Assembly: GCF_020525925.1 (NCBI RefSeq)
Contig: NZ_CP084876.1
Coordinates: 558,001-622,000 of the forward strand
Reading direction: 5' to 3'
Length of the DNA stretch: 64,000 nt
Origin: Klebsiella quasipneumoniae subsp. quasipneumoniae
GTDB taxonomy: Bacteria; Pseudomonadota; Gammaproteobacteria; Enterobacterales; Enterobacteriaceae
The notes beneath the pieces are model-generated. The model searched no databases and was not told where the DNA came from. It saw only the letters and a program-made list of their open reading frames with translations. Made by a program: the position numbers and the translations under genes. Of the stretch, positions 49,793 to 61,832 are shown piece after piece. Numbering within the stretch: the first letter of the stretch is position 1; the number at the start of each line of letters is the position of its first letter.

Positions 49793-50179
49793 TTACCCGA
49801 GCCGATGCGGCGCGTCGCGCAGGCGGGATAACCAGGCGGTGGGCGAGTTATCGTCTTCCAGCAAGGCGATAATATAACCATGAGGCAGAGCGCGGCCGAG
49901 AACCTCTTTCGCCGCCGCGCCCTGGGCGGTGGAATCAAACTTAATCAGCAGGCCATCCTTTTGCGGCGTAATGCTCTTGAAGCGGATACCGTTGGCGTCG
50001 AGGTGATGCCAGACGGAGAAACCATCCGGCATACTGACGCCCTGTCCAACCGGACGGATCGCCAGCGTGGCCTCTTGCTGCTGCACCGCCAGCCAGAGCC
50101 AGAACAGCGCGCAGAGCAGAAGAGAGCCACCCAGCAGCCAGCTGAGCTGGCGCAGGGAAGGGCGTTTTATGACCATCAT
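49793..50179 (-). CDS. mzrA: EnvZ modulator MzrA
   Basis: Inner membrane protein that binds EnvZ and links CpxA signalling to OmpR. 128 residues; the start ATG at 50179 shares its A with the yqjA stop (TAATG). One membrane helix (about 18-38), then a periplasmic domain with MPDGFSVWHHLDANGIRFKSI, the MzrA signature. Confidence 0.94.
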   Translation of the reverse strand: MMVIKRPSLRQLSWLLGGSLLLCALFWLWLAVQQQEATLAIRPVGQGVSMPDGFSVWHHLDANGIRFKSITPQKDGLLIKFDSTAQGAAAKEVLGRALPHGYIIALLEDDNSPTAWLSRLRDAPHRLG

Positions 50180-50841
50180 TAGCCCCGGCTTCTGTATTTT
50201 TTCTTCCACAGCACCACCAGCGAGCCGACCAGTCCGAAGACCAACAGCGCAACCGGCAGGAGCATCAGGCAGGACATCAGCTGATCTTCATACTTAAGGA
50301 ATACCGGGGTTTTGCCCAGCAGATAGCCCAGCGAGGTCAGGATGAGCACCCACAGCAGGCCGCTCATCCAGTTAAAGAACTGAAAGCGGGCGTTATTGAG
50401 GCCGGAAAGCCCGGCGATGGTCGGCAGCAGCGTGCGCACGAAGGCGATGAAGCGGCCGATCAGCAGCGCGGAGAGCCCATGTTTATGAAACAGGTGATGC
50501 GCGCGCTGATGATAGTGAGAGGGCAGATGCGACAGCCAGTTTTGCACGATCCGCGTATTGCCCAACCAACGCCCCTGGATGTAGCTCAGCCAGCAGCCGA
50601 GGCTGGCGGCGGCGGTGAGCAGCAGCAACGTTTCCGGAAAGCCCATCGCCCCTTTGGCGATCAGCACGCCCACGAGCACAAGCAGGCTGTCCCCCGGCAA
50701 AAACGCGGCAGGCAATAACCCGTTCTCAAGGAACAAAATCATAAACAAGACAAAATACAGCATGCCAATCATGGAGGGATTCGCGAGCGTTTCGTAATCC
50801 TGAGCCCACAAGGCATTCAATAACTGGGTTAATAGTTCCAT
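50179..50841 (-). CDS. yqjA: DedA-family membrane protein YqjA
   Basis: 220 residues, DedA superfamily; [22 protein letters not shown] and [20 protein letters not shown] hold the conserved Glu, Asp and Arg residues needed for function. E. coli YqjA is an osmosensing, proton-dependent transporter needed at alkaline pH. Overlaps mzrA; in E. coli the pair is controlled by CpxR. Confidence 0.96.
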   Translation of the reverse strand: MELLTQLLNALWAQDYETLANPSMIGMLYFVLFMILFLENGLLPAAFLPGDSLLVLVGVLIAKGAMGFPETLLLLTAAASLGCWLSYIQGRWLGNTRIVQNWLSHLPSHYHQRAHHLFHKHGLSALLIGRFIAFVRTLLPTIAGLSGLNNARFQFFNWMSGLLWVLILTSLGYLLGKTPVFLKYEDQLMSCLMLLPVALLVFGLVGSLVVLWKKKYRSRG

Positions 50842-51182
50842 TCACGATTCCTGGTACATCGGTTAACGGCACGTCTGAGCGCGCGGCATGTAGGGCGACA
50901 AGATTTTTATGAGATTATGGTCGCTGCTTCGGCGCTCTGAACGCTTCCCTGTATAAAATTGAAGTAAGTCGATACCTACTCCCAGAACGGCAAAATGCAT
51001 CTAATTGTAACAAATCACCTGACTTTCCGTCAGAGAAATTGCAAGGTGTTGCTCGTTGATTTTGCTGATTGCGGCGATGGGAGGCGAGAGGATTTACACA
51101 GGCTGACACTATATATGTTTTGCTTACCCCAGCCTGCATGGGGAACAGGCGCGCAGGGGCCGCGCGCCGGGGGGATAAAGGC
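50842..51182. other. yqjA-exuR gap without a recognised gene
   Basis: 341 nt. Holds the promoter side of yqjA. An inverted repeat GGCGCGC/GCGCGCC at 51148-51168, just after the exuR stop on the minus strand, has no T run. A CpxR site was looked for but not found with confidence. Confidence 0.5.
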
Positions 51183-51959
51183 TTATTTCGCGCCGTTGGC
51201 CGCTGTATCGAGATGAACCACCGGGTTTTCGGCAAATAAGTAGCGATCGGCATTAAATTCAAAGTCGTCGCTGGTTTCGTTAAACAGCATTTGCTTGGTA
51301 TTTTCCAGATGCTGCCACATCGCCAGTTTGGCGGCGTTCGGATCTTTACGCAGCAGAGCCTTCAGGATCTGATCGTGGTCGTCGCACCAGTTATCGACGG
51401 TGCGCAGATCGATATGCTCATGCAGCTTTTTCCAGTACGGGTTATGCACGCGCTGGGTCCACATTTTTTCCACGATCGCCGCCAGGGCGCTATTCTGCGT
51501 GGCCAGCGCCACCTGGACGTGAAACTGCAGATCCCATTCGGAGTCGCGGAAACACTTCTCGTTGCGCGCTTTCTCCTGAATCTCCATCAGCTTCATGATG
51601 TCCTGCTTGGTCACCTGAGTGGCCGCGAATTCGGCGATATTGCTTTCAATAAGCTGCCGCGCCTGCAGCAGCTCAAAGGGGCCATAGTTGGCGAACTCCA
51701 GGCTTTCATCGGCCACCTGCTGGTATTTCGGATGGTTGGAGATGACGTGAATGCCCGACCCTTTGCGGACTTCGACATAGCCTTCCACTTCCAGCATGAT
51801 AATGGCTTCACGAACCACGGTGCGGCTAACGTTTTTTTCATCGGCGATAAAGCGCTCGGCGGGCAGCTTATCCCCTACAAGGTAGACACCTTGTTCGATG
51901 CGCGTCTTCAGCTCAGCGGCAAGTTGCTGATAAAGACGGCGTGGTTCAATGATTTCCAT
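51183..51959 (-). CDS. exuR: Hexuronate regulon repressor ExuR
   Basis: GntR/FadR-subfamily repressor of galacturonate and glucuronate uptake and breakdown. 258 residues as in E. coli: N-terminal winged helix ([48 protein letters not shown]) and an FCD ligand domain with His/Asp residues in [14 protein letters not shown] and [11 protein letters not shown]. Lies after exuT on the same strand; an ExuR-type palindrome lies in the exuT/uxaC gap. Confidence 0.97.
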   Translation of the reverse strand: MEIIEPRRLYQQLAAELKTRIEQGVYLVGDKLPAERFIADEKNVSRTVVREAIIMLEVEGYVEVRKGSGIHVISNHPKYQQVADESLEFANYGPFELLQARQLIESNIAEFAATQVTKQDIMKLMEIQEKARNEKCFRDSEWDLQFHVQVALATQNSALAAIVEKMWTQRVHNPYWKKLHEHIDLRTVDNWCDDHDQILKALLRKDPNAAKLAMWQHLENTKQMLFNETSDDFEFNADRYLFAENPVVHLDTAANGAK

Positions 51960-52035
51960 ATTCGCTCCCGCAAGATGGCGACAATATTCGATTTGTTATA
52001 CCACTTTTACGCGATTTCCACCACTGGCAGGGATG

Positions 52036-52060
52036 AAAAAGCCGCCTGAGAAGGCGGCTT
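52036..52060 (-). terminator. Intrinsic terminator of exuT
   Basis: On the minus strand AGCCGCCT/AGGCGGCT around TCTC is followed by TTTTTC, 30 nt after the exuT stop. exuR therefore has, or needs, its own promoter in the 130-nt gap. Confidence 0.85.
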
Positions 52061-52089
52061 GGCAGGCGATCACCTCAGTATAAGCGTCT

Positions 52090-53391
52090 CTAACTCTGGG
52101 TGGCCGGTTTGCGGCTGCTAAGCGGCGTCGTGTCATCGTCAGCCGGTTTGTTTTTCAGCACCGTCCAGATGACCAGCGCGCCCAGCAGGTCAAAGACCGC
52201 CAGTACCGCAAACAGCGGGCTGAAACCGATGGTGTCTGCCAGCGCGCCGACGACCAGGGCGAACATGGTGCTCGCCAGCCAGGCGGCCATCCCGGTCAGA
52301 CCGTTGGCGGTAGCGACTTCGTTACGGCCAAAGACGTCGGAAGAGAGGGTAATCAGCGCCCCGGACAGCGCCTGGTGAGCAAACCCGCCGATGCACAGCA
52401 GGGCAATCGCCACGTACGGGCTGGTGAACAGGCCGATCATCCCCGGGCCAATCATCAGCAGGGCACCCATGGTGACCACCATTTTACGCGACACGATCAG
52501 GTTAACGCCGAACCAGCGCTGGAACAGCGGCGGCAGGTATCCACCGACGATGCAGCCGAGGTCGGCGAACAGCATCGGCATCCAGGCAAACATCGCGATC
52601 TCTTTCAGGTTAAAGCCGTAAACCTTAAACATGAACAGCGGGATCCAGGCGTTAAAGGTCCCCCAGGCCGGCTCGGCGAGGAAGCGCGGCAGGGCGATAC
52701 CCCAGAACTGACGGTTGCGCAGGATCTCCCACGGCGACATTTTCTTCGCATTATTGGTCTGGTGTTGAGACTCCTGGCCGCCAATGATGTAGTCGCGTTC
52801 TTCGTCAGATAATTTCTTCTGGTCGCGCGGGTGTTTGTAGAAGATCAGCCAGGCGATGGCCCAGGCGAAGCTCAGAACCCCGGAGATAATGAACGCCATC
52901 TGCCAGCTGTGCATGACGATCGCCCACACCACCAGCGGCGGCGCGATCATGGCGCCTATAGAGGAACCTACGTTGAAGTAGCCCACCGCGATAGAGCGTT
53001 CTTTTGCCGGGAACCATTCGGAGCTGGCTTTCAGCCCGGCGGGGATCATCGCCGCTTCCGCCGCGCCCACCGCGCCGCGGGCCAGCGCCAGTCCGCCCCA
53101 GCTGCCGGCGAGGGCGGTCGAGCCGCAGAATATCGCCCAGGCGATAGCGAAGAAGGCATAGCCGACTTTAGTCCCCAGAATATCAAGGACATAACCTGCG
53201 ACAGGCTGCATGACGGTATAGGCAGCGGAATAGGCTGCAATGATATAGGAGTACTGTTGGGTCGAGATGTGTAACTCTTCCATCAGCGTCGGCGCGGCCG
53301 CCGCCACGGTGTTACGGGTCAGGTAGCCCAGCACGGTGCCCAGCGTCACCAGTGCGATCATGTACCAACGTAACCCTTTAATTTTACGCAT
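52090..53391 (-). CDS. exuT: Hexuronate transporter ExuT
   Basis: Major facilitator of the anion:cation symporter group that imports galacturonate and glucuronate. 433 residues, 12 helices; RGAVGAAEAAMIPAGLKASSEWFPAKERSIAVGYFNVGSSIGAM and the G-X-X-X-P turns are typical. Divergent from uxaC with shared control region. Confidence 0.97.
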   Translation of the reverse strand: MRKIKGLRWYMIALVTLGTVLGYLTRNTVAAAAPTLMEELHISTQQYSYIIAAYSAAYTVMQPVAGYVLDILGTKVGYAFFAIAWAIFCGSTALAGSWGGLALARGAVGAAEAAMIPAGLKASSEWFPAKERSIAVGYFNVGSSIGAMIAPPLVVWAIVMHSWQMAFIISGVLSFAWAIAWLIFYKHPRDQKKLSDEERDYIIGGQESQHQTNNAKKMSPWEILRNRQFWGIALPRFLAEPAWGTFNAWIPLFMFKVYGFNLKEIAMFAWMPMLFADLGCIVGGYLPPLFQRWFGVNLIVSRKMVVTMGALLMIGPGMIGLFTSPYVAIALLCIGGFAHQALSGALITLSSDVFGRNEVATANGLTGMAAWLASTMFALVVGALADTIGFSPLFAVLAVFDLLGALVIWTVLKNKPADDDTTPLSSRKPATQS

Positions 53392-53613
53392 GTAAACCTC
53401 ATCGTCTGTAATTTCTCCGCACCAGGTGCGGCCTCTCCTGACGGCGATACGCGGTCAGGAAAGCGAAACGGAGGGTTCAGGAGGGCGGTCCCCTCTGGCC
53501 CGAACCTTACCATCAGTTGTTATGTAAAAAGTCGGTATCCATTCCGTATAAGCCGATGCCATAAACACCGGTAAAGCATTCCGTCGGTTTATATGTTGCG
53601 ACGGCAGAAAGAT

Positions 53614-53630
53614 AACTTGTCATACAACTT
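53614..53630. promoter_or_regulatory. ExuR operator-like palindrome
   Basis: AACTTGTCATACAACTT is close to the ExuR-type operator AAGTTGTATGACAAGTT (read on the other strand it is that sequence exactly). It lies midway between exuT and uxaC. Consensus is from memory. Confidence 0.65.
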
Positions 53631-53757
53631 TAAAAGTTGAGTGCTGTCACAAAAGCGGGAAAGTTAGTGTGGTCTTTATGATTGGCGAAGAAAGCCAGAT
53701 ACGGCGCGCCCTGGCGAGATGTTTGCCGCGCGCAGACGGTTTTTTTTATCAGCGTTT

Positions 53758-53773
53758 ATTGATCTAACTCACG
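53758..53773 (+). promoter_or_regulatory. CRP-like site upstream of uxaC
   Basis: ATTGATCTAACTCACG fits TGTGA-N6-TCACA at seven of ten arm positions, about 100 nt before the uxaC ATG. E. coli uxaCA is CRP-dependent. Confidence 0.5.
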
Positions 53774-53808
53774 AAAAACAGTTCGGTCTGTAGAAATTGG
53801 TGTGATAA

Positions 53809-55284
<1,476 letters not shown>

Positions 55285-55302
55285 GACCAGAGGTCGGTTG
55301 AT

Positions 55303-56790
55303 ATGCAATACATCAAAATCCATTCGCAGGATAACGTCGCGGTCGCGCTGGCGGATATGACGGCCGGTAGCGTGGTGACGATCGACAATGACCCGGTCAC
55401 CCTCGGTCAGGATATCGTTCGCGGACACAAGTTTGCACTGCGCGCTATCGCGAAAGGGGAAAACGTCGTTAAGTATGGGTTGCCGATTGGCCATGCGCTG
55501 GCGGATATCGCGCCGGGCGAGCATGTCCATGCGCACAATACGCGCACCAATCTCAGCGACCTTGACGCGTATCGCTATCAACCGGAGCAGGTTGCCCAAC
55601 CGCCGCAGCCAGCGGATCGCGAAGTGCAGATTTATCGTCGCGCCAATGGCGACGTCGGGGTGCGCAATGAGCTATGGATACTGCCGACCGTCGGCTGCGT
55701 CAACGCCATGGCCCGTCAGATGCAGAACCGTTTTCTGAAAGAGGCGAACGGCGCCGAAGATATCGATGGGGTGCATCTCTTCAGCCATACCTACGGTTGC
55801 TCACAGCTCGGGGACGACCACATCAACACCCGCACCATGTTGCAGAATATGGTCCGCCACCCGAACGCCGGAGCGGTGCTGGTGGTGGGCCTTGGCTGTG
55901 AAAACAACCAGGTGGATGCTTTTCGCGAAACGCTGGGCGAGTATGATCCGCAGCGCGTGCACTTTATGGTTTGTCAGCATCAGGACGATGAAGTGGAGGC
56001 GGGGGTGGCGCATCTCCACCAGCTGTATGACGTGATGCGTCAGGATAAACGTCAGCCGGGCAAGCTGAGCGAGCTGAAGTTTGGCCTCGAGTGCGGTGGG
56101 TCGGACGGCCTGTCCGGCATCACCGCTAACCCGATGCTGGGGCGCTTCTCAGACTATGTGATCGCCAACGGCGGCACCACCGTACTGACCGAAGTGCCGG
56201 AGATGTTCGGCGCCGAACAGCTGCTGATGAGCCACTGCCGCGACGAAGCGACCTTCGACAAGCTGGTGACCATGGTCAATGACTTTAAGCAGTACTTTAT
56301 CGCTCACGACCAGCCTATTTACGAAAACCCTTCGCCGGGCAACAAGGCCGGGGGGATCACCACCCTCGAAGATAAGTCGCTGGGCTGTACCCAGAAAGCG
56401 GGCTCCAGCCAGGTGGTGGATGTCCTGCGCTACGGCGAGCGTCTGAAGGTACATGGTCTGAACTTGCTGAGCGCGCCGGGCAATGATGCCGTCGCCACCA
56501 GCGCGCTGGCCGGCGCCGGCTGCCATATGGTGCTGTTCAGCACCGGCCGCGGCACGCCGTACGGCGGCTTTGTGCCGACGGTGAAGATCGCCACCAACAG
56601 CGAGCTGGCGGCAAAGAAAAAGCACTGGATCGACTTCGATGCCGGACAGCTGATCCACGGCAAAGCGATGCCGCAGCTGCTGGAGGAGTTCGTGGACACC
56701 ATTGTGGCTTTCGCCAACGGCAAACCGACCTGTAATGAGCAGAATGACTTCCGCGAGCTGGCCATCTTTAAAAGCGGTGTTACCCTGTAA
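55303..56790 (+). CDS. uxaA: Altronate dehydratase
   Basis: Dehydrates D-altronate to 2-keto-3-deoxygluconate. 495 residues: SAF domain (1-90), then NELWILPTVGCVN, SHTYGCSQLGDDH, GLGCENNQVDAF, LECGGSDGLSGITANP and NPSPGNKAGG, the same blocks as garD. The altronate oxidoreductase gene uxaB is not next to it, as in E. coli. Confidence 0.98.
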   Translation: MQYIKIHSQDNVAVALADMTAGSVVTIDNDPVTLGQDIVRGHKFALRAIAKGENVVKYGLPIGHALADIAPGEHVHAHNTRTNLSDLDAYRYQPEQVAQPPQPADREVQIYRRANGDVGVRNELWILPTVGCVNAMARQMQNRFLKEANGAEDIDGVHLFSHTYGCSQLGDDHINTRTMLQNMVRHPNAGAVLVVGLGCENNQVDAFRETLGEYDPQRVHFMVCQHQDDEVEAGVAHLHQLYDVMRQDKRQPGKLSELKFGLECGGSDGLSGITANPMLGRFSDYVIANGGTTVLTEVPEMFGAEQLLMSHCRDEATFDKLVTMVNDFKQYFIAHDQPIYENPSPGNKAGGITTLEDKSLGCTQKAGSSQVVDVLRYGERLKVHGLNLLSAPGNDAVATSALAGAGCHMVLFSTGRGTPYGGFVPTVKIATNSELAAKKKHWIDFDAGQLIHGKAMPQLLEEFVDTIVAFANGKPTCNEQNDFRELAIFKSGVTL

Positions 56791-56868
56791 AGGCGCATTC
56801 ATATTGGCGCCCGGGCGGCGTTGATCGCGCATTGGCCTGATAGCGCAGCGTCATCGGGTAAGCAATAG

Positions 56869-56906
56869 CGGCGTTTCAGCCTGTGAAGCGCCGTTTGTTT
56901 TTTTCT
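56869..56906 (+). terminator. Intrinsic terminator downstream of uxaA
   Basis: CGGCGTTTCA pairs with TGAAGCGCCG (one bulge) and is followed by TTTGTTTTTTT. It overlaps the leader of ygjV, so ygjV is probably transcribed separately. The stretch 56806-56857 before it looks like a degraded REP element. Confidence 0.75.
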
Positions 56907-56920
56907 CTCAGGGAGCTTTC

Positions 56921-57475
56921 ATGACCGCATATTGGCTGGCCCAGGGCGTCGGCGTCATCGCCTTTCTTATCGGCATTACCACCTTTATCAACCGCGACGA
57001 ACGTCGCTTCAGGCTTCAGCTGGCGGTCTATAGCGGCGTTATCGGCGTCCATTTCTTTCTGATGGGCGCCGCGCCTGCCGGGATGAGCGCTGGGCTTAAT
57101 GCGCTCCGCACGGTCATTTCCCTGCGCACCCGCAGCCTGTGGGTGATGACGCTCTTTATCCTGCTGACGCTGATCCTCGGCCTTGGCAAGCTGCAGCATG
57201 CTATGGAGCTGCTGCCGATTATTGGCACTGTCGCCAGCACCTGGGCGCTGTTTCGCTGTAAAGGGCTGACCGTCCGCTGCGTGATGTGGTGCTCCACCGC
57301 CTGCTGGGTGACGCATAACCTGTGGCTGGGTTCCATCGGCGGGACGCTGATTGAAGGCAGCTTCCTGATCGTCAACGGCCTGAATATTATTCGCTTCCGC
57401 CGGATGCAAAAGCGGGGTATCGATCCGTTCAGGGTTGAAAACGCGGTGCAGGAAGAGAGCCCCTCCGCGCGGTAG
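56921..57475 (+). CDS. ygjV: Inner membrane protein YgjV
   Basis: 184 residues with five to six hydrophobic helices; matches E. coli YgjV in size, order and the opening MTAYWLAQGVGVIAFLIGI. CTCAGGGAG precedes the ATG. Function unknown; the next gene, sstT, is convergent, with 15 nt between the stops. Confidence 0.92.
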   Translation: MTAYWLAQGVGVIAFLIGITTFINRDERRFRLQLAVYSGVIGVHFFLMGAAPAGMSAGLNALRTVISLRTRSLWVMTLFILLTLILGLGKLQHAMELLPIIGTVASTWALFRCKGLTVRCVMWCSTACWVTHNLWLGSIGGTLIEGSFLIVNGLNIIRFRRMQKRGIDPFRVENAVQEESPSAR

Positions 57476-57490
57476 CGGAGGGGAAAGGCA

Positions 57491-58738
57491 TTAGCTACGC
57501 AGGGCGTTTTTCGCCAGCTGGTCGTCTTCCGCCATGCAGGCGGCGGCGGTAAACAGGGCGTCGGTGGAGGAGTTCAGCGCGGTTTCGCAAGAATCCTGCA
57601 GCACGCCGATAATAAAGCCGACGGCAACCACCTGCATCGCCACATCGTTCGGAATACCAAACATATTACAGGCCAGCGGGATCAGCAGCAGCGAACCGCC
57701 CGCCACGCCGGAGGCGCCGCAGGCGCACAGCGAAGCGACCACGCTTAGCAACAGCGCCGTCGGCAGATCCACCGGAATATTCAGCGTATGGACCGCCGCC
57801 AGCGTCAGCACGGTGATCGTGATTGCCGCGCCCGCCATATTGATGGTTGCCCCCAGCGGAATGGAGACCGAATAGGTATCGCGATCCAGGTTCAGTTTCT
57901 CACACAGCGCCATATTCACCGGAATATTAGCGGCGGAGCTGCGGGTGAAAAACGCGTAGACGCCGCTTTCGCGCAGGCAGGTCAGCACCAGCGGATAGGG
58001 GTTGCGGCGGAGCTTCCAGAACACCAGCAGCGGATTAATCACCAGCGCTACCAGCAGCATACAGCCCACCAGCACCAGCAGCAGCTGGGCGTAACCCCAC
58101 AGGGTTTCAAAACCGGTGGTCGCCAGGGTGGAAGAGACCAGACCGAAGATCCCCAGCGGCGCAAAGCGGATCACCACTTTAACGATAAAGGTCACCGCGT
58201 GGGAGACATCGTTGATCAGGTTTTTAGTGGTGTCGTTACCGTGACGCAGGGCGAAGCCAAGGCCCACCGCCCACACCAGAATACCGATATAGTTGGCGTT
58301 CAGCAGGGCGTCGATCGGGTTGGACACCATGCTCATTAGCAGGCCGCGCAGCACCTCAACAATCCCCGACGGCGGCGTGATGCTGTCGGCGGCGGTGGTT
58401 AAGTGCAGGGTCGAGGGAAAGACAAAACTGAACAACACCGCGGTCAGCGCCGCGCTGAAGGTGCCCAGCAGATAGAGAAACAGAATGGGGCGGATACTGG
58501 TTTTTTGTCCGTGCTGATGGTTGGCGATCGAGGCCATGACGAGCATCAATACCAGCACCGGCGCTACCGCCTTTAACGCGCCGACGAACAGGGTCCCCAG
58601 CAGGCCGACGGCGATGGCCGCAGGCTTAGAGACCAGCGCCAGCAGCACGCCAAGTACCAGGCCGACTAAAATTTGTTTCACCAGGCTGCCTTGTGCCAGG
58701 CGGGAAAGCCACCCTGATGAGGGAGTGCGTGTGGTCAT
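57491..58738 (-). CDS. sstT: Serine/threonine:sodium symporter SstT
   Basis: Dicarboxylate/amino acid:cation (SDF) family transporter for serine and threonine. 415 residues; the Ser-rich hairpin [13 protein letters not shown], the unwound NMAGAA in the helix that binds sodium, and the [12 protein letters not shown] helix are diagnostic. In E. coli its mRNA is repressed by the small RNA GcvB; the 267-nt upstream gap was not resolved further. Confidence 0.97.
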   Translation of the reverse strand: MTTRTPSSGWLSRLAQGSLVKQILVGLVLGVLLALVSKPAAIAVGLLGTLFVGALKAVAPVLVLMLVMASIANHQHGQKTSIRPILFLYLLGTFSAALTAVLFSFVFPSTLHLTTAADSITPPSGIVEVLRGLLMSMVSNPIDALLNANYIGILVWAVGLGFALRHGNDTTKNLINDVSHAVTFIVKVVIRFAPLGIFGLVSSTLATTGFETLWGYAQLLLVLVGCMLLVALVINPLLVFWKLRRNPYPLVLTCLRESGVYAFFTRSSAANIPVNMALCEKLNLDRDTYSVSIPLGATINMAGAAITITVLTLAAVHTLNIPVDLPTALLLSVVASLCACGASGVAGGSLLLIPLACNMFGIPNDVAMQVVAVGFIIGVLQDSCETALNSSTDALFTAAACMAEDDQLAKNALRS

Positions 58739-59005
58739 AATTCATTCCTTCCAGTGATGTAGCAAGCCATCCCAGCCACGTATTATTTGTTACGTTTATG
58801 TCAGGATGTAAGTATATGTTTGCATAGTCGAGTATACGGAAAGAATGACGAGCGGGAAGCGCAAAATACTGTGATTTTAATCTGGATCTTATTTTTTAAC
58901 TATGTAGCAACATAATTGTGACATGAGCAGGCATTATCGTTACGAAAAGATCTGCTATAGCCGATTACCGCGCCGCCAGCGGGGGCCGACGGCGCGCCAG
59001 GCAGG

Positions 59006-59977
59006 TTACTCAGGCAGTTTGCGCTGCTTGTCGTGCTGCTTGTTGACCCAGGCGTTAATCAACAGCGTGACGGTCAGGATACCACCCACGACCCCCAGCG
59101 AGATGGCGACCGGGATATGGTAGAAATCGACGATCAGCATCTTCACGCCAATAAACACCAGGATCACCGACAGGCCATATTTGAGCATTGAGAAGCGCTC
59201 AGCGACCCCCGCCAGCAGGAAGTACATGGCGCGCAGGCCGAGAATGGCAAACAGGTTCGAGGTCAGCACGATAAACGGGTCGGTGGTGACCGCGAAGATC
59301 GCCGGGATACTGTCGACGGCGAATATCACATCGCTCAGCTCGACCAGAATCAACACCAGCAGCAGCGGCGTGGCGAACAGCACCCCGTTTTTACGGGTGA
59401 AGAAGCGCTCGCTCTCGATTTTATCGGTCATTCGCAGATGGCTGCGGATCCAGCGCACCAGCGGTTTGTCGCCGATGCCGGAATCGTCCTCTTTCGCCAG
59501 CGCCATCTTCACGCCGGTAAACAGCAGGAAGGCGCCGAAGACGTACAGCAGCCAGTCGAACTGGGAGATAAGCCAGCTACCGGCGAAGATCATAATGGTG
59601 CGCAGAACAATCGCCCCGAGGACGCCATACACCAGCACCCGGCGCTGCAGAGCAGGCGGCACGGCGAAGTAGCTGAACAGCATCAGCCAGACGAAGACGT
59701 TATCGACCGCCAGCGCTTTTTCAATCAGATAGCCGGTGAGGAAGGCCAGGGCCTGCGGATCGGCGACGGCGCGGCCCTGGGTTTGCACCAGATACCACCA
59801 GAACGCGGCGTTAAACAACAGAGAAAGTGTGACCCAGAGGATAGACCAGCCAGCGGCCTGCTTCATGGTCATGCTATGCGAACCGCGTCGTCCCTGAAGC
59901 AGCAGGTCGATCGCCAACATGATCGCGACGACGACAGCGAATCCACCCCATAGCAACGGCGTGCCGACAGTATTCAT
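59006..59977 (-). CDS. alx: TerC-family membrane protein Alx
   Basis: Alkaline-inducible membrane protein now linked to manganese export. 323 residues, about nine helices; [26 protein letters not shown] and [30 protein letters not shown] are TerC signatures with acidic metal-binding residues. ATG at 59977 follows AAGGA; the structured PRE/yybP-ykoY leader lies directly upstream and controls it. Confidence 0.97.
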   Translation of the reverse strand: MNTVGTPLLWGGFAVVVAIMLAIDLLLQGRRGSHSMTMKQAAGWSILWVTLSLLFNAAFWWYLVQTQGRAVADPQALAFLTGYLIEKALAVDNVFVWLMLFSYFAVPPALQRRVLVYGVLGAIVLRTIMIFAGSWLISQFDWLLYVFGAFLLFTGVKMALAKEDDSGIGDKPLVRWIRSHLRMTDKIESERFFTRKNGVLFATPLLLVLILVELSDVIFAVDSIPAIFAVTTDPFIVLTSNLFAILGLRAMYFLLAGVAERFSMLKYGLSVILVFIGVKMLIVDFYHIPVAISLGVVGGILTVTLLINAWVNKQHDKQRKLPE

Positions 59978-59991
59978 TTGATATTCCTTAC

Positions 59992-60185
59992 ATAAAAACA
60001 AAAACGGCTGACGTCGGAAGACGGCAGCCGCTGCGCTTTTATGCATAGACCTCGCCTTCCGGCAAGGTCTCACTTACAACAACCAAAGTTCATCGCGATG
60101 GGCTTTGGTAATTGCCCGGCGACCGGATGCGGTGTTACACGCATCGTAATGACGATCGGCCGGCAAGGAAGTTACTCCCCTTTGC
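59992..60185 (-). promoter_or_regulatory. yybP-ykoY (Mn2+/pH-responsive) riboswitch of alx
   Basis: On the minus strand the element opens with AAAGGGGAGTAAC (60183-60171), contains a central CCAAAG...CTTTGG hairpin, then GAGACCTTGCCGGAAGGCGAGG, and ends in a terminator stem (60030-60005) followed by TTTTTGTTTTT. This is the PRE element known before E. coli alx, a Mn-sensing riboswitch that also responds to alkaline pause-dependent folding. Confidence 0.85.
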
Positions 60186-60249
60186 TCGTAACAAAATATG
60201 TCACGGGGCGGTTTTCGTCAATGGCGGCCAGACGGGCCTTTACACTTTT

Positions 60250-61239
60250 TTACGCCAGCGGCTGCGTATCGGCCGGGAAGATCACCCCAGTCTGGCGACG
60301 AATTTCGCTCGACAGTTTCGCCGTGATACGGCTCACTGCCAGGCCCGGATGGTCGACATCCTCTGTTTCCACCAGCCGCGCGAAGGTCTCCGCCTCATAC
60401 AGCATAGTATTGATATGCTGCGGCTGCGTCAGGTCCTGGGCTTTGCCGCCGCGCGGCACAAACGCCAGCTTCTGGCACTCGGAGATTTTTTCGATCACTA
60501 ATACGCCGTCTTCGCCCTGAATTTCACTGGGGATCGCCGAGTCGCTCACCTTGGAATGATGCAGCGTCACGTCGAAGTCGCCGTAGCTCAGCACCACGGT
60601 GCCCTGGGCGTCCACGCCGCTGTCCAGCAGGCTGGCGGTGGCATGAACGGCCCGCGGTTCGCCCCACAGCGCCACAGCGGACGCCAGGCAATAGAAGCCG
60701 ATATCCATAATCGAACCGTTGGAGAACGCCGGATTAAAGGTGTTGGGGTTTTCGCCGTCGAGATAGCGCTGGTAGCGCGAAGAGTACTGGCAGTAGTTAA
60801 TGAAGGCTTTACGCAGTTTACCCACTTTGCCGAGGGTTTCCTTCAGCAGCAGAAAGTTGGGCAGGCTGGCGGTTTTGAAGGCTTCAAACAGCACCACGTT
60901 GTTGGCTTTCGCCACCGCGATGGCCGCCTCGACCTCCTGCAGATTCGACGCCAGCGGTTTTTCGCAAATGACGTGCTTTTTGTGGCTCAGGAACAGCCGC
61001 GTCTGCGGGAAGTGCAGGGAGTTCGGGCTGGCGATATATACCGCGTCAATGGCGTCGCTTTGCGCCAGCGACTCCAGCGAGGTAAACAGATGCTCGACCG
61101 GATAGTCATTGGCGAAGGCTTGCGCCTGTTCGAGGCTGCGGGAGTAGATGGCGGTAAGTTTATATTTGCCGGTTTCATGGGCGGCATCGACAAACTGCTT
61201 AGTGATCCAGTTTGTGCCAACAACTGCGAAACGTATCAT
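60250..61239 (-). CDS. ygjR: Gfo/Idh/MocA-family oxidoreductase YgjR
   Basis: 329 residues. N-terminal Rossmann fold (FAVVGTNWITKQFVDAA), conserved ICEKPLASN, and SNGSIMDIGFYC of the family. Substrate unknown. Lies between the alx riboswitch and ygjP as in E. coli. Confidence 0.93.
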   Translation of the reverse strand: MIRFAVVGTNWITKQFVDAAHETGKYKLTAIYSRSLEQAQAFANDYPVEHLFTSLESLAQSDAIDAVYIASPNSLHFPQTRLFLSHKKHVICEKPLASNLQEVEAAIAVAKANNVVLFEAFKTASLPNFLLLKETLGKVGKLRKAFINYCQYSSRYQRYLDGENPNTFNPAFSNGSIMDIGFYCLASAVALWGEPRAVHATASLLDSGVDAQGTVVLSYGDFDVTLHHSKVSDSAIPSEIQGEDGVLVIEKISECQKLAFVPRGGKAQDLTQPQHINTMLYEAETFARLVETEDVDHPGLAVSRITAKLSSEIRRQTGVIFPADTQPLA

Positions 61240-61312
61240 AAACGGTGACGAACTCCATTAAAGGGAACCTGTCGTCACTCTATCATGCCCCCATGACAAA
61301 ACCAGTGCGTGA

Positions 61313-61813
61313 CTACGCAGAACGATTTAACGAAAGGTGCGTCAGCCACAGGCGGGTGTCGAACTCCAGCTGATGGTACTGCGGCTCCATATGGCAGCAC
61401 AGCTGGTAGAAGGCTTTGTTGTGCTCCTTCTCTTTCAGATGCGCCAGTTCATGGACCACGATCATCCGCAAAAAGTCCTCCGGCGCGTCGCGAAATACCG
61501 TCGCCACGCGGATCTCCGCTTTGGCTTTCAGCTTGCCGCCCTGAACGCGGGAAATGGCGGTATGCAGGCCGAGCGCATTGTTCAGCACGTGGATCTTACT
61601 GTCGTACATCACTTTGTTGATCGGCGCCGCGCCGCGCAGAAAGCGGTTTTTCAAATCCTGGGTGTACTGATATAGCGCTTTATCGCTGTTAACGTCGTGC
61701 CCATGCGGATAGCGCTTTTGCAGCACCTCCCCAAGGCGGTTTTGCTCGATTAACGTGGTCACCTGCGCCAGCAGCGATTCAGGATAGCCCTGTAAATAAA
61801 TGAGTTTTGTCAT
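61313..61813 (-). CDS. ygjP: YgjP, WLM/SprT-like metal-dependent hydrolase domain protein
   Basis: 166 residues; the zincin motif HELAHLKEKEHNKAFYQ (HExxH with a downstream His) is intact. E. coli YgjP is about the same length; partner or substrate not known. Confidence 0.93.
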   Translation of the reverse strand: MTKLIYLQGYPESLLAQVTTLIEQNRLGEVLQKRYPHGHDVNSDKALYQYTQDLKNRFLRGAAPINKVMYDSKIHVLNNALGLHTAISRVQGGKLKAKAEIRVATVFRDAPEDFLRMIVVHELAHLKEKEHNKAFYQLCCHMEPQYHQLEFDTRLWLTHLSLNRSA

Positions 61814-61832
61814 CGTCTTATCATTATGTCTG

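Noticed and set aside
56806..56857. Possible REP element downstream of uxaA
   Set aside because: Arms match poorly. It is mentioned only under the terminator entry.
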